DNA from: Candidatus Cloacimonadota bacterium
GTDB taxonomy: Bacteria > Cloacimonadota > Cloacimonadia > Cloacimonadales > TCS61
Direction: 5' to 3'
Assembly (NCBI GenBank): GCA_021108055.1
Contig: JAIORR010000268.1
Coordinates: forward strand, 1-15,812
Length of the DNA stretch: 15,812 nt
In this document: piece by piece, positions 1 to 7,620 of the stretch
Position numbering within the stretch: position 1 is the stretch's first letter
Layout of the letters: every line of letters starts with the position of its first letter
Made by a program: the position numbers and the translations under genes
Notes under the pieces: model-generated
What the model saw: only the letters and a program-made list of their open reading frames with translations
The model's database searches: none
What the model was told of the DNA's origin: nothing

Positions 1-2
1 TT

Positions 3-44
3 CTCAAAGCAGGCCATGTTATCCAACATGGTAAAAGCTTTGAG
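3..44. repeat. Two-part inverted repeat at the window edge
   Basis: Bases 3-10 pair perfectly with 37-44 (8 bp), and bases 14-20 pair perfectly with 25-31 (7 bp) around a 4-base ATCC loop. A small asymmetric internal loop separates the two helices. It lies about 90 bases beyond the stop codon of the M48 protease gene. No U-run follows on either strand, so it is not a standard intrinsic terminator. It could be a 3' stabilising structure of the envelope operon or part of a feature cut off by the window edge. Confidence 0.45.
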
Positions 45-132
45 TTACTTTATTCTTTGATCTTTAGTCTTCTTGTCCCGGCGAAGCTATAAACGAAGCC
101 GGATGCTTTTTCGCTTTCTCGCCCCCTCGCCG

Positions 133-1362
133 TTATTTTCCCATCCTCTCCCATCTATCTTTGTGGTCAAAGAGGTTATCCGGCAGATCCGATCCGATTA
201 TCGCTTTCTTTATCAGCTTGATCCGCTTTTCTATCTGCTCTTGAGTGTAATGTTCGTTAGTAGATTGAGAGGAAGATGACTTCATTCTTTTAAGAAGCGT
301 GAGAAACTGTCTGCTGTTATAACCGGCACGAGCAGCAAAAATTACTGCGAGTTCATCTGCTTCTTTTTCATAAGCCTGCAAACGTCCGTTTATCACAGTT
401 TCAAAAATTTCAAAGCATAGTTCTTCCATTTCTGCTTCCACTTCTTTGCTCACTTTATCCTGCTTTATTCCCATGGATTCCATTTCTTCATCCATGTCCG
501 TGAAGGCATCTTCTGCCATGATGTGATGCTTCCGCTCTTCCATTTCCACCATTCCATGATGGCGGGCAACGTGTGCGATCTCGTGTGCCAGAACGCAGGC
601 AAGTTCAGCTTCTGTGCGAACAAGTTCCATCATTCCGCGGGTGATGAAAACGATCCCACCCGGACATGCATATCCGTTCACCTTGTCCGTATCGAGAATA
701 AAGAATTTATAATTTATATCATAAACATCGGTTGCTTCCACCACTATGTTTCCCACACTGTTCACATAATGCGTCAAAGCTGGATCGTTATAAATTCCCA
801 GCGAAGCGATGTTGGATGCGATACCGATACCCAATCCTTCTTCCGGGAATGAAAAATAATCTTTAACTTTGGAAGCTGGTATCAAAACATTTTTATAATT
901 CTTTTTCCTATTTAAATTTTTGTATGTTTCTTTGCGGAAATATTTATATTCCTTCGGGTTAAGTTGAAATGTGACGTAAACATCTACGAAGCTGGGAGAT
1001 CCGTCAAATTTCCGGGTGAATCTCTCGGCAAATCCCTTTACACCGGCAGACATCCCATGACGTGAAACCCGCAACGTGGTTTTCTGAGTTCCCATCTGCG
1101 CAAAGATATCATCTGCGGCTTTTCTTTCCTGTATCACTTTCTGCGATACATAACCATTCAAGTCTTCCATCTTAATATTGAGCCAGCCATCTTCTTCTTC
1201 CAATATCGAGAAAGTAGATCCTTTTGCCAGTTCCGCAATTATCTCATAGATCGAGCCGGGACCACTTCTCATAATTGCTCTTTCCCTCTGAACAGTTCCC
1301 GTTTGTTGAGCTAAAAGAGAAATTGAAAAGATCACAAAAACAAAGATAATTATTTTTTTCAT
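133..1362 (-). CDS. Exported SH3b-domain M48 family zinc metalloprotease
   Basis: This 409-residue protein is probably a periplasmic zinc protease. Residues 1-18 form a signal peptide (likely cut near LLA-QQ). Residues 22-78 read as a bacterial SH3 domain (RSGPGS, then DGWLNIK and GYVS), a module that binds peptidoglycan or peptides. The M48 domain starts near residue 170. It holds the HEIAH zinc motif at 260-264 with catalytic Glu261, and the third ligand is probably Glu334 in the KEADELA motif. Residues 80-170 are unassigned. The family includes envelope quality-control proteases such as BepA, but there is no TPR tail here. The start overlaps the cyclase stop by one base (TAATG) and has a GGAGG site 7 bases upstream, so it is the last gene of the envelope operon. 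Its role in protein or cell-wall quality control is inferred. Confidence 0.88.
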   Translation of the reverse strand: MKKIIIFVFVIFSISLLAQQTGTVQRERAIMRSGPGSIYEIIAELAKGSTFSILEEEDGWLNIKMEDLNGYVSQKVIQERKAADDIFAQMGTQKTTLRVSRHGMSAGVKGFAERFTRKFDGSPSFVDVYVTFQLNPKEYKYFRKETYKNLNRKKNYKNVLIPASKVKDYFSFPEEGLGIGIASNIASLGIYNDPALTHYVNSVGNIVVEATDVYDINYKFFILDTDKVNGYACPGGIVFITRGMMELVRTEAELACVLAHEIAHVARHHGMVEMEERKHHIMAEDAFTDMDEEMESMGIKQDKVSKEVEAEMEELCFEIFETVINGRLQAYEKEADELAVIFAARAGYNSRQFLTLLKRMKSSSSQSTNEHYTQEQIEKRIKLIKKAIIGSDLPDNLFDHKDRWERMGK

Positions 1363-3518
1363 TATTTAACCTCCAGGGTAAGGATTCCATCCCATTTCAC
1401 AGGTGGAATTTCCAAAAGATATTTACATCTGGCAAGCATTATTTTAGAAGCTGTATCTTCGAAAGGTTGTTTAGAGAGTTCCATGAAGATACTTCCGGCT
1501 TCCTGCCAGTTTCCATTTCTATACATTTCCAACGCTTTTTTATATTCTTCTATCCAATCCGGAATTGCTTTTCCATCATATTCTGCGATCAATTCAAATA
1601 TTCTGGTCGGTTTGGTCTTTCCTTTTACTCGCAGTGAATCCAGTTCTCTGCACAAAAATATTTCTTTTATATGATTATATGTCGATTCGCTCATGATGAT
1701 ATTGGTCTGATAAATTTTATTTACACCTTCCAGGCGAGCTGCCAGGTTCACCGTATCCCCGATCGCCGTATAATCCATTCTTTTTTCACTTCCGATATTA
1801 CCCGCAACAAATAAACCGGAATTAATTCCGATCCTTGTTTGCAGGTGCAATTTCTCGTCAGGCGAAAGTTTTTCTTTCCGCATCAGATCTTCACAGTATT
1901 TTTTGTGAGCAAAAGCAGATTTACAGGCAAGGATGGCATGATCCGGTCTGGAAATGGGAGCTCCAAAAAGAGCCATAATTCCATCTCCCGTATATTTATC
2001 GAGAAGACCGCTATTATTAAAAACCATTTCTACCAATTTTTCAAAATATTTGTTCAGGTCTTCTACAAGTTCTTTTGGTTTTTTAGATTCGGATAACGTT
2101 GTGAAATTATAGATATCTGTATAAAGAACGGTGGCATCGATTTCCTCTCCGCCAAGCTGGATCTGATTTGGATCATCTTCAAGCTGACTGATAACATCGG
2201 CGTGAAGATAGCGTGTAAATATCTTTCGGATCTCACGTTTAGATTTGCCTTCCAAAAGATAACTAAGAATATTTACCAATAGATACGAAATAATAAAACC
2301 GATAAACTGCATTGTGAAATTAAGCAATATCCTGTTATTTTTCCACAGGATAAAATTCATTACAACTATGAAAAAAAGTATCAGAAGTACAAGGATAGTA
2401 GCTTTTCTGGGTTTAAGATTTGTAACCGAAAACAAGATCAGGAAAATCACGAGAAAAGTGATAAGAAAGTTCATCCATCCTGGAACAACACGGATAAAAT
2501 CCTGATTTAAAAAATTACTGAGAGCAGTAGCCCAGATCTCCATTCCAGGCATAACCTTTGAATATGGATTGGTCTTGAGGTCCATCAACCCGGCAGCAGT
2601 TGCACCGATAATAATGTGTTTATCTTTGAATGTTTCCAAAGGCAGGATCGGTTCGCTTCCGGATGCTACCGCAGATGCAGAAGCAATTACGGCCCTGAAC
2701 GGATAAGTTGTGAAAGGTTCGATTCCATACCAGTTAAGAAGATATTTCCCGCTTTTATCGACAGGTATTTCTATCTCGTTGATCTTTATTTTCCGGTCTG
2801 ATTTTTTTATTTTTCCGGTTTTATCCTGCTGGTTCAACCACACACAAAATCCCATTTGAGGAAATATGTTCTCATTCAACCTGTAAAGCATCGAAACCCT
2901 GCGAACGACCCCATCACCATCAGGAGAAGAATTTATGATACCAATAGATCTTGCAGCTTGAATAAAGGGATCGATCGGTGCTCTGACTCCATTATATTTA
3001 TATAATTTTTCTTTTTCTTTAAGTGGAATTGAAAATTTAATTAACTCTGGATGGATATAAGTCGAATCGAGTAGAAGCTGCGTTCCAAGATAGACGTTGC
3101 CATTATTTTCAATAGCATTTGCAAACATGCCGTCGGTCTCTTCTGCGTATGTCTCTTCCCTATCGATATCGGGTTCATAGAATTGCATATCGAATATTAT
3201 TGATCTTGCTCCGGCAGATGTAAAATAATCTACAGTATAACCATAGAATGAACGGGGCCAGGGCCAGGAAATCCCATTCTCACTGAAAAAATCCAGGCTG
3301 TAGTCATCGATGGCTATTATAACAATATTGGTGTCCGCCTTCTGCGGAACGGGATTCAACTTGAAACGTGAATCAAGAAATTTATATTCAGTTTCCTGAA
3401 TAAACGAAATGGAACAAACCAGGAAAACAAGTACAGTAAGAACTGCTGCAACCGGAATCAGGATATACCATTTCTTATAAAGTTTGGAAAGCCTGATCTT
3501 ATGCAGTTTTTCTTTCAT
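1362..3518 (-). CDS. CHASE2-domain class III adenylate cyclase, membrane bound
   Basis: This 718-residue protein should make cAMP from ATP in response to an extracytoplasmic signal. The order is: one membrane helix (about 17-37), an extracytoplasmic CHASE2 sensor (about 45-335), three membrane helices (about 348-420), then a cytoplasmic class III cyclase domain (about 455-645). Metal-binding Asp468 (YTDIYNFT) and Asp512 (KYTGDG), transition-state Asn591 and Arg595 (NLAAR) are all present. Substrate-selecting Lys508 and Thr584 match the Lys/Thr pair of many bacterial adenylate cyclases, so the enzyme looks active and ATP-specific. Residues 650-718 resemble one TPR-like helical repeat. The ATG directly follows the TAA of the LPP20-like gene (TAAATG) and no clear Shine-Dalgarno precedes it, so translation is probably coupled. 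What CHASE2 detects is unknown. Confidence 0.93.
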   Translation of the reverse strand: MKEKLHKIRLSKLYKKWYILIPVAAVLTVLVFLVCSISFIQETEYKFLDSRFKLNPVPQKADTNIVIIAIDDYSLDFFSENGISWPWPRSFYGYTVDYFTSAGARSIIFDMQFYEPDIDREETYAEETDGMFANAIENNGNVYLGTQLLLDSTYIHPELIKFSIPLKEKEKLYKYNGVRAPIDPFIQAARSIGIINSSPDGDGVVRRVSMLYRLNENIFPQMGFCVWLNQQDKTGKIKKSDRKIKINEIEIPVDKSGKYLLNWYGIEPFTTYPFRAVIASASAVASGSEPILPLETFKDKHIIIGATAAGLMDLKTNPYSKVMPGMEIWATALSNFLNQDFIRVVPGWMNFLITFLVIFLILFSVTNLKPRKATILVLLILFFIVVMNFILWKNNRILLNFTMQFIGFIISYLLVNILSYLLEGKSKREIRKIFTRYLHADVISQLEDDPNQIQLGGEEIDATVLYTDIYNFTTLSESKKPKELVEDLNKYFEKLVEMVFNNSGLLDKYTGDGIMALFGAPISRPDHAILACKSAFAHKKYCEDLMRKEKLSPDEKLHLQTRIGINSGLFVAGNIGSEKRMDYTAIGDTVNLAARLEGVNKIYQTNIIMSESTYNHIKEIFLCRELDSLRVKGKTKPTRIFELIAEYDGKAIPDWIEEYKKALEMYRNGNWQEAGSIFMELSKQPFEDTASKIMLARCKYLLEIPPVKWDGILTLEVK

Positions 3519-4883
3519 TTATTGATCTATCAGTTTCATTACTATCGGAAGCATATCTTCCGAAATTTCATCTGCGGCATTTTCAAATGCTTTCAATCCT
3601 GCTTTTTCAAAATCCAGTCCCTGACCGCTTACATTATTGAGTGAGCATTTATAAATTTCATCACCGGAATCCATCTCGGTCACGGAAACAGAAAGATCGA
3701 CAAAAGCAGTAAACATCCCATACATTTCTGATCCTTCCCGAGATTTTGCGTTAACTTTAACGTAAAGATCGGCTTTGTTAATATCTTCCGTGAAGGTAAA
3801 ACCTTTCATTGCAAAATCTTCTTTAAGTTTGGGTTCCACATGAAGAATGCTGAGCTTTTTGCCAAAATTCGTTTCGTCAGATTCGATGCAAAAAGCAAGT
3901 CCGAATACATTCAGGATAATCTTGGTAGTTGGAATCGGAAAGCTCTTTAAGATATTCTGATATACAAAAGAAGTGCTGTCCTGGTTTATCAAACGTGAAA
4001 TATCCAATTTCACACCCACCATCTGCATACTTTCATTGGAAGTGACCTTGCTCACTTTACATCTTGCTTCGCCGTTCATATTTGTACGGACATTTTTTAT
4101 CAGATCGCCGTCACCACGTGTGAAAGCGAAAGCCAAAGGCAGGTTGGAAATTAGTGTCTTATCTGCTTCGTAATAGAAAGCTTTTACCACCAATGGTTGC
4201 TTTAAAGCTTTGTTTCGTTTAGCTTCCACATTTGCTTTAACAGGTTTCAGTTCAATATTGGAAAGCAGGTTCTGAATAGAAAAATAGATCTCGTTATTCA
4301 GGTAAATGGTTCTTCCGCCAAATTCTGTCTGCAGGGTTTCAGTAATGTATTTTTCGATGGGACCAAGTGCCTGCAAATAATAAAGCAGCGCTTTTTCATA
4401 ATTTTTACTGGTTTCATTTTTCTTTGCTTCGGAAAATAAATTCAGCGACAGGCTTACTGCTTTATCAATATTTTCCTGCCTTAATTTCCGGTATATAACT
4501 TTGGAAAGTCGATAGTAAACCCAGTACTCTTTTTTATTCTGCCACTCGTCCACAAGCTCGTAACCTTCCAGTTCTGCTTCGGTAGTGGAACGGATAAGCG
4601 ATTTCAGTTCTTCTTCCAGTATTCCGGATTTTTCTACAACATTGCTGATAACCTCTCCGGAAATATTTACGGTTATTTCGGAAGCCAGATTTTTCAATGC
4701 TCCATTTTTTGCTATTTCGATATGTTCACTGCTGCCTTTTACTTTGGATGCATAGCCAATTCCAATATAAAACTCTTTGTAAATCGGTCGGCTCGTAACC
4801 CAGTCCGGTGCTTTCTTGGCAAGGAGCAGATCAAATTGAAAAAACAGGCATATCAATAGTAAGAATTGAAAGATTCTTTTCAT
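3519..4883 (-). CDS. LPP20-family exported protein
   Basis: This 454-residue protein has a signal peptide (about 1-22, cut near LLA-KKAP) but no lipobox cysteine, so it is predicted to be soluble in the periplasm. Residues 25-135 match the LPP20 pattern: PDWV, then YIGIGYAS, then an alanine-rich helix (NGALKNLASEITVNISGEV). LPP20 proteins include Helicobacter Lpp20 and Vibrio FlgP. Residues 140-185 look like a TPR-type helical pair (NYEKALLYYLQAL). Residues 345-450 (ILHVEP to SEDMLPIVMKL) look like a second alpha/beta domain typical of envelope assembly proteins. The start has GGAGG 6 bases upstream and lies 15 bases after the upstream barrel gene. It touches the cyclase gene, so it is a candidate periplasmic partner of that sensor. 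The exact function is unknown. Confidence 0.7.
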   Translation of the reverse strand: MKRIFQFLLLICLFFQFDLLLAKKAPDWVTSRPIYKEFYIGIGYASKVKGSSEHIEIAKNGALKNLASEITVNISGEVISNVVEKSGILEEELKSLIRSTTEAELEGYELVDEWQNKKEYWVYYRLSKVIYRKLRQENIDKAVSLSLNLFSEAKKNETSKNYEKALLYYLQALGPIEKYITETLQTEFGGRTIYLNNEIYFSIQNLLSNIELKPVKANVEAKRNKALKQPLVVKAFYYEADKTLISNLPLAFAFTRGDGDLIKNVRTNMNGEARCKVSKVTSNESMQMVGVKLDISRLINQDSTSFVYQNILKSFPIPTTKIILNVFGLAFCIESDETNFGKKLSILHVEPKLKEDFAMKGFTFTEDINKADLYVKVNAKSREGSEMYGMFTAFVDLSVSVTEMDSGDEIYKCSLNNVSGQGLDFEKAGLKAFENAADEISEDMLPIVMKLIDQ

Positions 4884-4898
4884 TACATTCCTCCGAAT

Positions 4899-6212
4899 TT
4901 AGAAATAATAGATGCAGGAAAGAGTGAGAGTATTTAAAGTTTTTGTGTAAATAAAACCCTCGTCATCAGATTCTCCATATTCAATTTCAAATTCTGTGTT
5001 TTTGAACGAAATATCAAGCGAGTATTGATCTGTAATTAAACCGGTTCCTAACGAAAAAGCAGCACCTACAACCTGTTCGTCATTGTTATCCATAAATAGT
5101 GTGGGATAGGTTTGAATACCAATTCTAAGGGGAATAACAGCAAAATCCCATAATTCTGTAAAAAGATATTCCCCACCAAACCTGAACTGATTCAGATCCT
5201 GATTTTCAATAATAATTAGTTCATCTTCTTCTTCCAGGTCCAAACCAATCAAATCTGCATAATCTTCTTTCAGGTTAGTTTCTCCATATTTTCTGGATTC
5301 CATATCAACTGCCAAAGTCAAGTTGTCACCAAAGCGGTATGAAGCACCAAACCCATACATCAACGGCATTCCCAATATGTAGGAATCGCTGGATTCAACA
5401 GGTTCGGGTTCATATATACTTCCATTATCATCTGTATATTCTTCTAAAAGAAATTCTTCATCGACTGTAAGATCGAAAGGTGTTTTCATCACCAAACCGA
5501 TCTTAAGAGGAAAGGGATTGCTCGAGTAATTAAAATCCAGCATTGCACCACACACAAAATTCACACCGGAAAAAGTCAAATCGGATCTATCATAATAATC
5601 CCAGTAATAATAATAACCCACTGAATCTATTTCAACCATATCCTTTGATTCAAAGTAAGCCTCACCTACCCACAGGTTGGCAGCTACTCCCAATGATAAT
5701 ATCGATGCTAGTCTATTTGCAAGTCCAAGAGTGATCGTGCTCGCTCCACCCTCTGATAATGTTTCACAAATATATTCATTTGATTCAAATGCATCTTCGT
5801 ATAAATCCTCTTCATGATAATAGGAGTAAAGATCGAGTTGTCTTTGCACAGCAAGTGCAGCAACAAACTGTTTACCGGAAAATTCGAATGGATACACTCC
5901 ACTCAGGAAGTTCAGGATAGCATGTTCGTCTTCATAGGTTTCGATGCAATAATCAAAATCGACTTCATATTTTTCTACGAGTCCCCTTGCCACAACAGAT
6001 GCTTCGGGTTCATCCAACTGGGTAAGTCCGGCAGGATTCCAGGAAATGGCAGTAGCATCATCTGCCACCCCGATGAAGGCTCCACCCATACCGGCAGCTC
6101 TGGCTCCCACTCCGGTGAAATTCCAATCGGGACCTAAGTTCAGATCAATCTGGGCAAAGGTAAGGCTTGAAACAAACAGTATTAAAAAAATATATAAGAA
6201 CTTCAATTTCAT
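4899..6212 (-). CDS. PorV/UPF0164-like outer-membrane beta-barrel protein (copy 2)
   Basis: This 437-residue protein is predicted to be an outer-membrane barrel. The signal peptide is about residues 1-20 (cut before QIDLNL). The family signature follows at 36-66 (GARAAGMGGAFIGVADDA, then ISWNPAGLTQL), as in PorV, UPF0164 and FadL-like proteins. Alternating strands run to the end and the last residue is Phe (CIYYF), the usual C-terminal barrel-assembly signal. Acidic, tyrosine-rich stretches (131-150, 199-209 and 258-278) are probably surface loops. It is a paralogue of the barrel encoded at 7621-8802, and the signature is similar even at DNA level. The start has AGGAG 5 bases upstream and overlaps the stop of a possible leader ORF. 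PorV itself is a type IX secretion shuttle. No other type IX gene is visible, so the function could equally be transport. Confidence 0.85.
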   Translation of the reverse strand: MKLKFLYIFLILFVSSLTFAQIDLNLGPDWNFTGVGARAAGMGGAFIGVADDATAISWNPAGLTQLDEPEASVVARGLVEKYEVDFDYCIETYEDEHAILNFLSGVYPFEFSGKQFVAALAVQRQLDLYSYYHEEDLYEDAFESNEYICETLSEGGASTITLGLANRLASILSLGVAANLWVGEAYFESKDMVEIDSVGYYYYWDYYDRSDLTFSGVNFVCGAMLDFNYSSNPFPLKIGLVMKTPFDLTVDEEFLLEEYTDDNGSIYEPEPVESSDSYILGMPLMYGFGASYRFGDNLTLAVDMESRKYGETNLKEDYADLIGLDLEEEDELIIIENQDLNQFRFGGEYLFTELWDFAVIPLRIGIQTYPTLFMDNNDEQVVGAAFSLGTGLITDQYSLDISFKNTEFEIEYGESDDEGFIYTKTLNTLTLSCIYYF

Positions 6213-6241
6213 ATTGACTCCTCGAATAAATAAACCCTCAT
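6209..6241 (-). CDS. Possible 10-codon leader ORF (MRVYLFEESI) upstream of the barrel gene
   Basis: The minus strand has a GAGGAG ribosome site at 6253-6248, a 6-base spacer, ATG at 6241-6239, nine more sense codons, then TGA at 6211-6209. The TGA overlaps the barrel-gene ATG (6212-6210) as ATGA, the classic arrangement for translational coupling. The ribosome site lies in the loop of the hairpin at 6230-6276 and the ATG lies in its 3' arm. An ORF this short can arise by chance, and conservation is untested. Confidence 0.3.
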   Translation of the reverse strand: MRVYLFEESI

Positions 6242-6276
6242 ATAATTCTCCTCAAAAAAGGTATATGAGGGTTTAT
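6230..6276 (-). promoter_or_regulatory. 15-bp perfect hairpin between lipoprotein and barrel genes
   Basis: Bases 6230-6244 and 6262-6276 are perfect inverted repeats with a 17-base loop. On the minus transcript the stem starts 11 bases after the lipoprotein stop and ends a few bases before the ribosome site of the next gene. A U-rich stretch (UUUAUUUAUUC) follows the 3' arm. It could be a leaky terminator or an RNA processing barrier that lowers expression of the last four genes, or it could control the small leader ORF inside it. Confidence 0.7.
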
Positions 6277-6287
6277 CCTTTTACAAA

Positions 6288-7607
6288 TTATTCTTTTGCT
6301 TCTCCATAGACACAAATTCCATCATTACCAAAATTCTGTTGAGGAATAACTCCCGGAATTACTTTACCTGTTTTCTTATCAGATATCGTATGAATCCGGT
6401 CATTTTCAGCTATATTATTTCTGGAAGAAGAAGCGGTAAGCATAACATACTGATTATCAGTAAAGGGAAGATAGAAATGAGTTCCCTGGATCCAATAGTA
6501 ATACCAAGTTGGCATATCCTGCCAGTATGCTCGCACTTCCGTATTAGTAAATGCCCTATAATAACCTATACGATAATTAGTTCCGGTATTGTAAATAATA
6601 ATGTCGTCCATAGTTTCATAATAAGAACCATAATTTACATAGAACGGAGAAAAATCATGATCGCTGTTGTTCTCTACATAAATAAAGAAATAATCGGAAT
6701 TAACGTTAAGATTCAAAGTGTATGATGATTGACCTGAAACATTATGAGTATAATCCCACTCTAACAATAAACCTACTTGTGAGCCAGATGTGGTTTGACC
6801 GCTTGTTTCCGCATGATAAGTAATTGACCCGGGATTTGAAGAATAATTGAACACAGCACTACCTCCCGGTTCGGCTGTTTGTGTGCCATATCCTGTCACG
6901 GTGATCTCAATATCCGTAAAAAGAGGATTATTAAAGGTTAGAACGAACGGTTCACCTTCCTCAACTTCCATTTGAACCGATACTGTAGCAGAACCACCAT
7001 TTGAAGTTATTGATATTGTACCCTGATAGGAACCTACAGATAAACTTCCCCTATCAACTGTTACCGTAATTGTACTCCTATCCCCATCATCTGAACCACT
7101 TGTTGGACTAACTGTAATCCAATTCTGATTATCTGTAATTTCCCAGTTCAATACTCCCTCTCCATCGTTATAAATATAGAAATAATCTACAGTCTGTGTT
7201 GTTCCAAAATCCATAGTGGATGTACTTACATATAGTTCAGGTGCTGAATTTTGTATAGTTACATTCACAATATCAGATGTTCCAAGATTATTGGAAGTAT
7301 CATAAGCTTTTGCCCGTAATGTGTAATCATCGTCATACTCAAGGGTTGTATCCCAGATAAATCCCCATGGGGGGGAAGTTGTTTCACCAGCTAAAGTTCC
7401 ATCGATATAGACCTCTACTTTTGCTACGCCTTTATTATCAGATGCATTAATATCAATATCAACCGTGCCGGAAATTGTTGAATTATTTGCGGGTGATGTT
7501 ATCTGAACTGTTGGTGGAGTTGTATCAGGTTTTGTTGTCTCTTCTTCACAACCAAATAAAATAAGCAATCCCAAAATTAATGAAACTACAAATAGTTTTG
7601 TTTTCAT
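6288..7607 (-). CDS. Lipoprotein with Ig-like and BACON-like domains
   Basis: This 439-residue protein is a predicted lipoprotein: a short basic start, a hydrophobic core and the lipobox LFGC with Cys20, then an acidic, Thr/Pro-rich linker. Residues 30-119 form an Ig-like beta-sandwich of the type found in bacterial adhesins (PPTVQITSPANNS, VEVYIDG, YDTSNNLG). Residues 124-215 match the BACON/abnormal-spindle-like sandwich (STMDFG, NWITVSPTSG, GSYQGTISITSNGG), usually a carbohydrate- or protein-binding module. Residues 220-439 are rich in Tyr, Asn and Ser and unassigned. The start has GGAGG 4-5 bases upstream. The gene sits between two paralogous barrel genes, which suggests the lipoprotein is a partner, cargo or surface-exposed arm of those barrels. 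A CCCCCCC run (minus strand of 7369-7375) lies in codons for Ser-Pro-Pro-Trp near residues 78-81. Confidence 0.78.
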   Translation of the reverse strand: MKTKLFVVSLILGLLILFGCEEETTKPDTTPPTVQITSPANNSTISGTVDIDINASDNKGVAKVEVYIDGTLAGETTSPPWGFIWDTTLEYDDDYTLRAKAYDTSNNLGTSDIVNVTIQNSAPELYVSTSTMDFGTTQTVDYFYIYNDGEGVLNWEITDNQNWITVSPTSGSDDGDRSTITVTVDRGSLSVGSYQGTISITSNGGSATVSVQMEVEEGEPFVLTFNNPLFTDIEITVTGYGTQTAEPGGSAVFNYSSNPGSITYHAETSGQTTSGSQVGLLLEWDYTHNVSGQSSYTLNLNVNSDYFFIYVENNSDHDFSPFYVNYGSYYETMDDIIIYNTGTNYRIGYYRAFTNTEVRAYWQDMPTWYYYWIQGTHFYLPFTDNQYVMLTASSSRNNIAENDRIHTISDKKTGKVIPGVIPQQNFGNDGICVYGEAKE

Positions 7608-7620
7608 CTATTCCTCCTTT

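Noticed and set aside
1..29. Possible start of another minus-strand gene (MLDNMACFE)
   Set aside because: There is no ribosome site before the ATG, only nine codons are visible, and the bases are explained by the stem-loop at 3-44.
72..105. Weak inverted repeat CCGGC/GCCGG after the M48 gene as a terminator
   Set aside because: The stem is only 5 bp with a 15-base loop and no T-run, so it is too weak to call.
7369..7375. G7 homopolymer inside the lipoprotein gene as a phase-variable switch
   Set aside because: Seven bases within an intact frame is short, and it is explained by Pro codons. There is no evidence of length variation.
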